From the NCBI GenBank assembly GCA_003170995.1, contig PMXT01000159.1, positions 1 through 8,199 on the forward strand: a stretch of 8,199 nucleotides of DNA, in the 5' to 3' direction. The stretch comes from Actinomycetota bacterium (GTDB taxonomy: Bacteria; Actinomycetota; Thermoleophilia; Gaiellales; Gaiellaceae). The notes below the pieces were generated by a model, which saw only the letters and a program-made list of their open reading frames with translations, was not told the origin of the DNA and ran no database searches. The translations under genes were made by a program, and so were the position numbers. Each line of letters starts with the position of its first letter. Position 1 is the first letter of the stretch. Below are positions 1-6,131 of the stretch, piece after piece.

Positions 1-1767
1 AACTGCACCAACTGCGGACCGCGCTTCACGATCGTGCGCTCGGTTCCTTACGACCGCGCGAACACGACCATGGCCTCGTTCGAGATGTGCGGGCGTTGCC
101 GGCGCGAGTACGAAGACCCGGTCAACCGCCGCTTCCACGCCGAGCCGATCTGCTGCCCGGAATGCGGCCCCAGACTCTCGCTCGACCTGGAGCAGGCCGT
201 CTCGCTGCTTCGCCAGGGGAAGATCGTCGCCATCAAGGGGCTCGGCGGCTACCACCTGGCCTGTGACGCGGCGAACGAGCAAGCGGTCGCCAGGCTCAGG
301 GAGAGAAAGCGCCGCGAGGAGAAGCCGCTCGCCGTCATGACCTCCGAGCCCGAGCTGCTGGTCGAGCTGGAGCCTGACGAGGAGGCACTACTGCGCTCGG
401 CCGAGCGCCCGATCGTGCTTGCCCGCCGTCGTTCCGAGGCGCCCGTGGCACCGTCAGTGGCCCCGGGTACCAAGTGGCTCGGCCTGATGCTTCCCTACAC
501 GCCTCTGCATCACTTGCTCTGCGCCGACTTCGCAGGCGCCCTGGTGATGACGAGCGGGAACCTCTGCGACGAGCCGATCGCCTTCCAGAACGAAGAGGCC
601 GAGCGCCGTCTCGGTGGAGTCGCCGACGCCTTTCTCTCGCACGACCGTCCGATCGAGCGCCGCTGCGAGGACTCGGTCGTGCGCGCGGCATTTCCGATCC
701 GCCGCTCGCGCGGCTACGCGCCGGCAGCTCTTCCACTCCCGGTTCCGGCGCGGGCGCCTCTGGTCGCGACCGGCGCCGAGCTGAAGAGCACTTTCTGCGT
801 CGTTCGCGGAGAAGAGGCCTTTCTATCGCCGCACCTCGGCGATCTCGACAGCGAGCTCGCCTACCGAGCCTTCCGCGCCGACCTCGATCTCTACCTGCAG
901 ATGCTAGGGGTCGAGCCGGAGCTGGTGGCCTGCGACCTGCACCCCGACTACCTCGCCAGCAAGTGGGCGCGTGAGCAGGAGCTGGAGTTGCTCGAGGTGC
1001 AGCACCATCACGCCCATGCCGTCGCCTGCCTGGCCGAGAACGGCGAGACCGGCCCGGCGCTGGCGCTCGTTCTTGACGGCACCGGCTACGGCACTGACGG
1101 GACGATCTGGGGCGGCGAGCTACTGCGCTTCGACCTGGCTGGCTTCGAGCGTGTGAGCCATCTCGATCCCGTGCCGTTGCCCGGCGGCGAGGCGGCGGTA
1201 CGCGAACCCTGGCGCGTCGCGGCCGCCTACCTCGAGCGGGCGGAGAGGCCGGTTCCCTTCCCGGGCTGGCCGCGTGTGCGCGAGAGCTTGAAGGTGAACG
1301 CCCCGCTTTCCTCGGGCGCCGGCAGGCTGTTCGACGCCGCCGCGGCGCTCCTCGGTGTACGCGAGCGGGTGAGCTACGAGGGCCAGGCGGCGATCGAGCT
1401 GGAGCAGCTGGCCGGACAGGTCGAAGTGGAGCCGTACATCTGCCGCCACGAGGACGGGCGCATCCTCGGCGTCGATCTCATCGCCTGCGTCCACGATGAT
1501 CTCAAAGCCGGGCGCAACCGGGCCGAGATCGCGGCCGCCTTCCACGAAGGAGTCGCGCTCGCCTTCGCCGAGGCCTGTGCCCGCGCGGCCGAGCCAAGAA
1601 CGGTCGTACTCTCGGGCGGCTGCTTTCAGAACCTGCGCCTGCTCGCGAGCGTGCGCCGGCGCCTCGAGGAACTGGGTTTCCGCGTTCTAGCCCACCGCCT
1701 GCTTCCTCCCAACGACGCCTGCATCTCCTTCGGCCAGGCGGCCATCGCTGCGTACTCTGTGTCCTGA
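1..1767 (+). CDS. hypF: Carbamoyltransferase HypF, 5'-truncated by the window edge
   Basis: HypF makes carbamoyl-adenylate from carbamoyl phosphate and ATP and transfers the carbamoyl group to the HypE C-terminal cysteine, the source of the cyanide ligands of [NiFe]-hydrogenases. The frame is open from base 1, so the GTG at 34 is internal, not the start; 588 residues are visible. The N-terminal acylphosphatase domain and the first Cys pair lie upstream; HypF is usually about 750-780 aa. Counting from base 1, the zinc-finger cysteines are C2/C5, C30/C33 and C52/C55 with the family spacings 24 and 18. The YrdC-like domain follows (KGLGGYHLACDA from K79, then KRREEKPLAVM). The Kae1-like kinase domain carries HHHAH at 335-339, DGTGYGTDG from D359 and SGGCFQN at 538-544. 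The last motif reads NDACISFGQ (571 on), where NDGG is more usual. No frameshift is seen. hypC starts 6 nt after the stop. Confidence 0.97.
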   Translation, partial: NCTNCGPRFTIVRSVPYDRANTTMASFEMCGRCRREYEDPVNRRFHAEPICCPECGPRLSLDLEQAVSLLRQGKIVAIKGLGGYHLACDAANEQAVARLRERKRREEKPLAVMTSEPELLVELEPDEEALLRSAERPIVLARRRSEAPVAPSVAPGTKWLGLMLPYTPLHHLLCADFAGALVMTSGNLCDEPIAFQNEEAERRLGGVADAFLSHDRPIERRCEDSVVRAAFPIRRSRGYAPAALPLPVPARAPLVATGAELKSTFCVVRGEEAFLSPHLGDLDSELAYRAFRADLDLYLQMLGVEPELVACDLHPDYLASKWAREQELELLEVQHHHAHAVACLAENGETGPALALVLDGTGYGTDGTIWGGELLRFDLAGFERVSHLDPVPLPGGEAAVREPWRVAAAYLERAERPVPFPGWPRVRESLKVNAPLSSGAGRLFDAAAALLGVRERVSYEGQAAIELEQLAGQVEVEPYICRHEDGRILGVDLIACVHDDLKAGRNRAEIAAAFHEGVALAFAEACARAAEPRTVVLSGGCFQNLRLLASVRRRLEELGFRVLAHRLLPPNDACISFGQAAIAAYSVS

Positions 1768-1773
1768 TCGCTC

Positions 1774-2049
1774 ATGTGCTTAGGGATTCCAGCTCAGTTG
1801 GTCGAGATCGTCGACCCCAAGGCCAAGACGGCCAAGGCCGAGATCGGCGGCGTGCGCCGCATCGTTTCCTGCGCGCTGTTGGAAGGCGAGGCGCAGGTGG
1901 GCGAATGGGTACTCGTCCACGTCGGCTTCGCGCTCGACCGCATCGACGAGGAGCAGGCGGCCGAGACGCTGCAGCTTTTTAGCGACATGGGCGAGGCCTA
2001 CGAACGGGAGCTGGCGGAAATCCGCAAGAGCGCGGAGGGCGCCGCGTGA
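1774..2049 (+). CDS. hypC: Hydrogenase assembly chaperone HypC/HupF
   Basis: This 91-residue protein is a small chaperone that pairs with HypD to hold the iron atom while CN and CO are attached, then delivers the unit to the hydrogenase large-subunit precursor in the cytoplasm. It begins with the family signature MCLGIPAQ. Cys2, exposed after removal of Met, is the key iron/large-subunit contact residue. The second family block, LVHVGFALDRIDEEQA, is present with His at residue 49. Length is normal for the family. The ATG at 1774 is fixed by the signature; no Shine-Dalgarno is visible in the 6-nt gap after hypF, so translation is probably coupled to hypF. The 3' end overlaps the hypD start by 4 nt (GTGA). 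The acidic tail (residues 78-91) is not distinctive. HybG-type paralogues share this sequence pattern, so the specific hydrogenase partner cannot be told. Confidence 0.97.
   Translation: MCLGIPAQLVEIVDPKAKTAKAEIGGVRRIVSCALLEGEAQVGEWVLVHVGFALDRIDEEQAAETLQLFSDMGEAYERELAEIRKSAEGAA
2034..2039 (+). promoter_or_regulatory. Shine-Dalgarno site of hypD
   Basis: GGAGGG lies 6 nt before the GTG at 2046, inside the last codons of hypC. It is the only strong ribosome-binding site seen in the window. Together with the GTGA overlap it supports the GTG as the hypD start. Confidence 0.65.
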
Positions 2050-3161
2050 AATACGTCGACGAGTTCCGCTCGGGCGAGCTGGCGCGGGCGCTCGCGAGTG
2101 AGCTCGCCGAGGCGATGCCGCCGGGGCGCGAGCTGGCGTTGATGGAAGTCTGCGGCGGGCACACGCACGCCATCTACAAGCACGGCCTGGACGAGCTGCT
2201 TCCGCCCGGGCTGGAGCTGGTGCACGGCCCCGGCTGCCCCGTCTGCGTGATCCCGGTCGGACGCGTCGACGACGCCGTGGCCCTCGCGCTCGAGCCGAAC
2301 GTCATCTTCACCACCTTCGGCGACATGATGCGCGTGCCCGGCAGCAAGGGCTCGCTGCTCGACGCCCGCTCGCGCGGAGCCGACGTGCGCATGGTCTACT
2401 CACCGTTGGATGCGCTCGAGCTGGCGCGCGCCAATTCCCAACGCGAGGTGATCTTCTTCGCCATCGGCTTCGAGACGACGGCGCCCTCCACCGCCGTGAC
2501 GCTTCTCCAGGCCCGGGCGCAAGGGATCGGGAATTTCTCCGTCTTCTGCAACCACGTCACGATCGGGCCGCCGCTAAAGGCGATTCTCGACGCGCCGGAG
2601 CTGCGCCTCGACGGACTGATCGCACCCGGGCACGTCTCGGCGGTTACCGGCTCGCGCGTCTACGACTTCATCGCCGCGGAGTATGGACGCCCGGTCGTCG
2701 TGGCCGGCTTCGAGCCGCTCGACATCCTGCAGTCGGTGCTGATGTTGGTGCGCCAGCTCGCCCAAGGCCGCGCTGAGGTCGAGAACCAGTACACCCGCGT
2801 CGTGCGCGAGCAGGGAAACCCGCGCGCCCTGGAGGCGATCGAGCAGACGATGGAGCTGCGCGACAGCTTCGAGTGGCGCGGACTGGGCTCGATCCCGCGC
2901 AGCGGACTGCGCCTGCGCGAGGAGTTCTCCGAGTGGGACGCCGAGCGGCGCTACGCGGTGCCGGGTGTCAGCGTCCCCGACCACAAGGTCTGCCAGTGCG
3001 GCCAGGTGCTTCGCGGCCTGGTCAAGCCCTGGGAGTGCAAGGTCTTCGGTAACGCTTGTACGCCGGAGAGCCCGATCGGCACCTGCATGGTCTCTTCCGA
3101 GGGGGCGTGCGCGGCGTATTACCACTACGGACGCAACCGGCCGAAGCGCCTATCTCGGTAG
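2046..3161 (+). CDS. hypD: Hydrogenase formation protein HypD
   Basis: HypD is the [4Fe-4S] scaffold that, with HypC, binds iron and supports cyanide transfer from HypE-thiocyanate. The protein is 371 aa, normal for the family. Motifs run in the expected order: CGGHTH at 36-41, GPGCPVC at 61-67 (the paired cysteines of the redox/iron site), TFGDMMRVPGS, GFETTAP from G141, and PGHVS from P194. The C-terminal cluster region has Cys at 316, 318, 331, 338, 347 and 355 in the family pattern, including GTCMVSSEGACAAYY. All catalytic cysteines appear intact. The GTG start overlaps the hypC stop and is preceded by a GGAGGG box. The frame stays open for about 46 codons after the TAG, but the protein ends where HypD normally ends. 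It is probably in one transcript with hypF and hypC. Confidence 0.98.
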   Translation: MKYVDEFRSGELARALASELAEAMPPGRELALMEVCGGHTHAIYKHGLDELLPPGLELVHGPGCPVCVIPVGRVDDAVALALEPNVIFTTFGDMMRVPGSKGSLLDARSRGADVRMVYSPLDALELARANSQREVIFFAIGFETTAPSTAVTLLQARAQGIGNFSVFCNHVTIGPPLKAILDAPELRLDGLIAPGHVSAVTGSRVYDFIAAEYGRPVVVAGFEPLDILQSVLMLVRQLAQGRAEVENQYTRVVREQGNPRALEAIEQTMELRDSFEWRGLGSIPRSGLRLREEFSEWDAERRYAVPGVSVPDHKVCQCGQVLRGLVKPWECKVFGNACTPESPIGTCMVSSEGACAAYYHYGRNRPKRLSR

Positions 3162-3275
3162 GAATGCGCGGCCGAGGTGGTCGAAGCGTGGATGTCAGGC
3201 GTCGACCGAGCCGAGAGGGCGTACTGGTTGTGCGGTGAACGGTTCGGGCGGCGACTGGCACCGCGAATCAGCCGC

Positions 3276-3304
3276 ATTGGTCGTGTAGGCCTGGCGGGAT
3301 AGGC
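3276..3304 (+). promoter_or_regulatory. Promoter-like element upstream of hypE, shared with the permease gene
   Basis: A TTGGTC box (3277-3282) and a TAGGCG box (3300-3305) are separated by 17 nt, the classical sigma-70-type spacing. The -10-like hexamer fits TANNNT at only the first two positions. The 29-nt stretch matches the one at 6089-6117 at 24 positions, with identical spacing. The predicted transcript start, near 3312, would leave a leader of about 16 nt before the hypE GTG. The rest of the 166-nt hypD-hypE gap (3162-3275) shows no further gene or strong structure. The role is inferred from pattern and position only. Confidence 0.5.
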
Positions 3305-3327
3305 GCCATGCGCGGTACCGTGGCCAC

Positions 3328-4389
3328 GTGAGCGAGCGCCGATCGAAAGCCGCGGCAGGGCGTCGGCGCAAGCCGCGGCTACTAAACGAGCGCATCACAC
3401 TAGTACACGGCGCCGGCGGCAAGGCCACCCGCAATCTTGTCGAGGCGCTCTTCCTCGGGGAGCTCGGGAACCCGCTGCTCGCGCCGCTAAGCGACTCGGC
3501 GCTGCTCGAGGCGGGCGGAGCGAAGCTCGCTTTCACCACCGATGCGCACGTGGTTCAGCCGCTCTTCTTCCCGGGCGGGGACATCGGCTCGCTGGCCGTG
3601 AACGGCACCGTCAATGACATCGCCGTCTCCGGGGCGCGCCCGCTCGTGCTTTCCGCCGCTTTCGTGCTGGAGGAGGGATTGCCGATCTCGGATCTGCGCC
3701 GCGTCGTTGCCTCGATGGCGGAGGCCGCACGCGAGGCGGGAGTCGTGGTCGCGGCCGGCGACACCAAGGTGGTCGAGCGTGGGCGCGGCGATGGGCTGAC
3801 CGTGACCACGGCCGCCATCGGCCTCGTTGACGAGCGCGTCTCGCTCGGCGCCGAGAAGGTTCGGCCCGGCGACAAGGTGATCGTCTCGGGCACGCTCGGC
3901 GATCACGGCATGGCGGTGATGATCGCGCGCGGCAACCTCGAGCTGGAGGTGGAGATCGCAAGCGACAGCGCCTCGATCTACCCGCTGGCCGAGTCTCTCT
4001 TCACGCTCGGCGAGGATTTACGCTGGCTGCGCGACCCCACCCGCGGCGGCCTGGCGACGACGCTGAACGAGTTGACCGAGGCGAGCGGCCTGTGCGTGGT
4101 TCTGGACGAGAAGGCTCTGCCCGTGCGCGAGCAGGTGGCGGCCGCCTGCGAGATCCTCGGTCTCGATCCGCTCTACGTGGCCAACGAGGGCAAGCTGATC
4201 GCGATCGTGGCCGCCGATCGGGCCGAGCAAGCGCTGGCGACGCTACGTGCCCACCCGCTCGGGGCCGAGGCGCAGATAGTCGGCGAGGTCGAGCCCGAGC
4301 CAAAAGGTCTCGTCTTGCTGCAGACGGCGTTCGGCGGCAGCCGCGTGGTCGACATGCTCGCCGGCGATCCGCTGCCGCGGATCTGCTGA
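3328..4389 (+). CDS. hypE: Carbamoyl-dehydratase HypE
   Basis: HypE is the AIR-synthase-like ATPase that dehydrates the carbamoyl group loaded by HypF on its C-terminal cysteine, giving a thiocyanate that donates CN to HypC-HypD. The protein is 353 aa. HGAGGK is at 27-32, FPGGDIG around 81-87, then NGTVND, and DPTRGGLATTLNE in the C-terminal half. The protein ends in the essential PRIC with Cys353 last. The first 22 residues are a basic extension (many Arg/Lys) that is not part of the usual core. The GTG at 3328 is the only reasonable start before the core; no Shine-Dalgarno is seen. A 7-codon ATG frame (3308-3331) ends in a TGA overlapping this GTG. Unlike hypC-hypD, the gene is separated from its upstream neighbour and has its own promoter-like element. 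A partial second copy of its 3' end follows at 4484-4528. Confidence 0.97.
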   Translation: MSERRSKAAAGRRRKPRLLNERITLVHGAGGKATRNLVEALFLGELGNPLLAPLSDSALLEAGGAKLAFTTDAHVVQPLFFPGGDIGSLAVNGTVNDIAVSGARPLVLSAAFVLEEGLPISDLRRVVASMAEAAREAGVVVAAGDTKVVERGRGDGLTVTTAAIGLVDERVSLGAEKVRPGDKVIVSGTLGDHGMAVMIARGNLELEVEIASDSASIYPLAESLFTLGEDLRWLRDPTRGGLATTLNELTEASGLCVVLDEKALPVREQVAAACEILGLDPLYVANEGKLIAIVAADRAEQALATLRAHPLGAEAQIVGEVEPEPKGLVLLQTAFGGSRVVDMLAGDPLPRIC

Positions 4390-4410
4390 GCGACACTCTC
4401 GAGGCGATAG

Positions 4411-4475
4411 TTGACACACTTTCGTCACCTCTTGACCTTGACACGCCGGGCTTTCTCTGACCGGTGTCTGACACC
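4411..4475. repeat. TGACAC repeat cluster with a 13-bp palindrome
   Basis: TGACAC occurs in direct orientation at 4412, 4439 and 4469, the first two as TTGACAC. A further TTGAC sits at 4432. The last copy forms half of the palindrome GGTGTC-T-GACACC at 4463-4475. TTGACA resembles a -35 box, but no TANNNT hexamer lies about 17 nt downstream, so a promoter is not supported. From general knowledge, palindromes of this shape occur in dispersed REP-like repeats; whether this is one cannot be told from a single locus. Confidence 0.5.
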
Positions 4476-4483
4476 AGGTATTG

Positions 4484-4528
4484 GCGGTGGACATGCTGGT
4501 CGGCGATCCGCTGCCGCGCATCTGTTAA
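4484..4528 (+). pseudogene. Remnant duplicate of the hypE 3' end
   Basis: The reading frame encodes AVDMLVGDPLPRIC followed by TAA, a copy of the hypE C terminus (VDMLAGDPLPRIC, 4348-4389) displaced by 139 nt. Over the 42 nt from the Val codon to the stop, 36 positions match, with an 18-nt identical run at 4501-4518. Five of the six differences are silent (one of them TGA versus TAA); the sixth is Ala to Val. That pattern suggests the copy diverged while still coding, rather than arising by a fresh local duplication. There is no upstream hypE body: a TGA sits in frame at 4469. It may be the stump of a deleted second hypE, or a gene end carried by an element that inserted at hypE. Confidence 0.65.
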
Positions 4529-4531
4529 CGC

Positions 4532-4568
4532 TTTCGAAGCGGCCGTAGCGCCGAGTTTCGCTTCGAAA
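4532..4568. terminator. Perfect 10-bp inverted repeat after the hypE remnant
   Basis: TTTCGAAGCG (4532-4541) and CGCTTCGAAA (4559-4568) are exact reverse complements around a 17-nt loop. The repeat begins 4 nt after the remnant's TAA and ends 27 nt before the propeller gene. Its position after a stop suggests a transcription terminator, but no T-run follows. An operator for the downstream gene is the alternative. Confidence 0.45.
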
Positions 4569-4595
4569 CTTGCCGGGCAAACAGAAGCGGTGTCG

Positions 4596-6035
4596 ATGAA
4601 GATCTTTGCCGGCGTCGCGCTCACGACCGTGCTCCTCGCGGCCGCCTACAGTGGCCTGGCGATCTCGGCCGGCTCGGCTCGCGTCAATGTAGCGGTGAAG
4701 CCCGCCGTCGGGCACGACTGGACTCGCTTCGACTGGAACGCGCAGCGCAGCGGATCGGTGCCGTTCTCGACCGGCATCAGCGCGACGAACGTCTTAGGGT
4801 TGAAGCGACAGCAGGTACGGCTGCCGGGCACCGCCGACTCGTCGCCGATCTACCTGCACGGCGTCAAGATCCGCGGCGCGACGCACGACGCCTTCTTCCT
4901 CACTACGACGTACGGAGTCACGCTGGCGATCGACGCCGCGAAGGGGTCGATCCTCTGGAAGTGGACGCCACCGGGATACCACGGCTGGGCCGGCTCGTAC
5001 CGGATCACGACGGCGACGCCAGTCGCCGACCCGAACCGGCTGTGGATCTACGCCGCCTCGCCCGACGGCCGTATCGAGAAGCTGTCCGTTGCGAACGGGC
5101 ACGCCACCTGGCGCGTCTCGATCACCAAGCTCCCGCAGCGCGAGAAGATCGCCTCGGCGCTCAACTACGCGAACGGGCACGTGATTGCGACGACCGGCGG
5201 CTATATCGGTGACCAGCCGCCCTACCAAGGGCACGTCGCGATCGTGAAGGCGGCGAACGGCAGGCTGCTGCACGTGTGGAACTCGCTCTGCTCCAACCGG
5301 CACCGTCTGATCGCGCCCAGCTCCTGCGCGTCAAGCGACTCCGCGATCTGGGGCCGCGCCGGCGCCGTTGTCGTTCCCGGCAGCGGCAATCTGCTCGTCG
5401 CGACCGGCAACGGGCCATGGAGTGGCAGCACCGACTGGGGCGACTCGACGCTGATGTTGACACCGTCGGCGACGAAGCTGCTCGGCAACTACACGCCGTC
5501 GAACACCGCGCAGCTGAACGCGACCGATCTCGATATCGGCTCGACGTCGCCCGTGTTCCTCAGCTCGAGTCGCGTTGCGCAGGGCGGTAAGGACGGGAAG
5601 ATCCGGCTACTGAGCATGAAGCGGCTGCGGGGAACGGCGCCGCACAAGGGCGGCGAGCTCCAGCTCGTGTCGACTCCGTCCGGCCAGGAGTTGTTCACAG
5701 CGCCGGCGGTGTGGCGATCAAACGGGAGCGTCTGGATGTTCGCTGCCGACAACGGTGGCACCGCGGCGTGGACGCTGAAGGGAAGCAGTCTGCACCAGGT
5801 CTGGCACAACGCGAACGGCGGCACGAGCCCGATTGTCGCCGGCGGCCTGCTCTGGGTCTACGGCCCGAGCGGTGGCCTTCGCGTGTATAAGCCGGCGACG
5901 GGGCGGCTCGTGACGACGCTCCAATCCGGGCCCGGCCACTGGAACAGCCCGATCGTCGTCGACGGCCGAGTCGCGCTCCCCGAGGGCAACGCGAACGATC
6001 ACAGTACGAGCGGCGTACTCGACATCTGGCGCTAA
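4596..6035 (+). CDS. Secreted PQQ-like beta-propeller protein, function unknown
   Basis: The protein is 479 aa. The ATG at 4596 is preferred because it gives a clear Sec signal peptide: MK, then a hydrophobic stretch to about residue 24, with cleavage likely near the GSA at 26-28. Starting in the same frame from the GTG at 4464 would read through the hypE remnant and give no signal. A weak AGAAG lies 8 nt upstream. The mature part begins with a Trp-rich HDWTRFDWNAQRSG block at 40-53 and continues as repeated beta-strand units typical of PQQ-dehydrogenase-like or BamB-like propellers (for example IDAAKGSILWKW, LSVANGHATWRV, VYKPATGRLVTTL). Cys232 and Cys244 could form a disulfide. No haem-binding CxxCH motif and no second membrane segment are seen. 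The propeller fold is well supported; enzyme activity and PQQ binding are not. It sits between hyp genes and a permease with no obvious pathway link to either. Confidence 0.82.
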   Translation: MKIFAGVALTTVLLAAAYSGLAISAGSARVNVAVKPAVGHDWTRFDWNAQRSGSVPFSTGISATNVLGLKRQQVRLPGTADSSPIYLHGVKIRGATHDAFFLTTTYGVTLAIDAAKGSILWKWTPPGYHGWAGSYRITTATPVADPNRLWIYAASPDGRIEKLSVANGHATWRVSITKLPQREKIASALNYANGHVIATTGGYIGDQPPYQGHVAIVKAANGRLLHVWNSLCSNRHRLIAPSSCASSDSAIWGRAGAVVVPGSGNLLVATGNGPWSGSTDWGDSTLMLTPSATKLLGNYTPSNTAQLNATDLDIGSTSPVFLSSSRVAQGGKDGKIRLLSMKRLRGTAPHKGGELQLVSTPSGQELFTAPAVWRSNGSVWMFAADNGGTAAWTLKGSSLHQVWHNANGGTSPIVAGGLLWVYGPSGGLRVYKPATGRLVTTLQSGPGHWNSPIVVDGRVALPEGNANDHSTSGVLDIWR

Positions 6036-6061
6036 GAGCGCCTAATAAAGCGAAGCGCTCT
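6035..6061 (+). terminator. Weak hairpin after the propeller gene
   Basis: AGAGCGC (6035-6041) pairs with GCGCTCT (6055-6061) around a 13-nt AT-rich loop, starting at the last base of the stop codon. No T-run follows, so it is at best a weak or factor-assisted terminator. It separates this gene from the promoter-like element of the permease. Confidence 0.4.
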
Positions 6062-6088
6062 GTCGCCTACGCGCGTTCGGCGGCGCGG

Positions 6089-6117
6089 ATTGGTCGTGCG
6101 GGCCGAGCGGAATAGGC
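6089..6117 (+). promoter_or_regulatory. Promoter-like element upstream of the permease, matching the hypE element
   Basis: TTGGTC (6090-6095) and TAGGCT (6113-6118, fits TANNNT) are separated by 17 nt. The predicted transcript start, near 6125, lies only about 7 nt before the GTG at 6132, giving a nearly leaderless message, which fits the lack of a Shine-Dalgarno. The stretch is identical to the hypE element at 24 of 29 positions, including ATTGGTCGTG at the 5' side and blocks inside the spacer. Confidence 0.55.
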
Positions 6118-6131
6118 TCTAGAGTGCGCTC

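Noticed and set aside
34..36. GTG at 34 as the start of hypF
   Set aside because: The codons before it encode the second Cys pair of the HypF zinc finger at the correct spacing, so the frame continues upstream of the window.
1120..1545. Long open frames on the minus strand inside the hyp genes and the permease gene
   Set aside because: They lie opposite strongly conserved genes, have low-complexity Arg/Ala/Ser-rich translations and match no family; they are typical shadows of GC-rich coding DNA.
3162..3302. The hypD frame stays open for about 46 codons after its TAG, suggesting stop readthrough or a 36-codon gene from the ATG at 3192
   Set aside because: HypD already ends at its normal C terminus, the extension has no recognisable motif, and such open frames are common in GC-rich DNA.
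4411..4443. TTGACA at 4411 and 4438 as -35 boxes for the propeller gene
   Set aside because: No TANNNT-type -10 hexamer is found 16-18 nt downstream of either.
4464..4595. N-terminal extension of the propeller protein from the GTG at 4464
   Set aside because: It would read through the palindrome, the hypE remnant in another frame, and the inverted repeat, and it would bury the signal peptide that begins at 4596.
6089..6115. The shared element as a conserved coding remnant (both copies read IGR in one frame and end in TAG)
   Set aside because: Three of the differing codons change the amino acid, so there is no protein-level conservation; the box spacing fits a promoter better.
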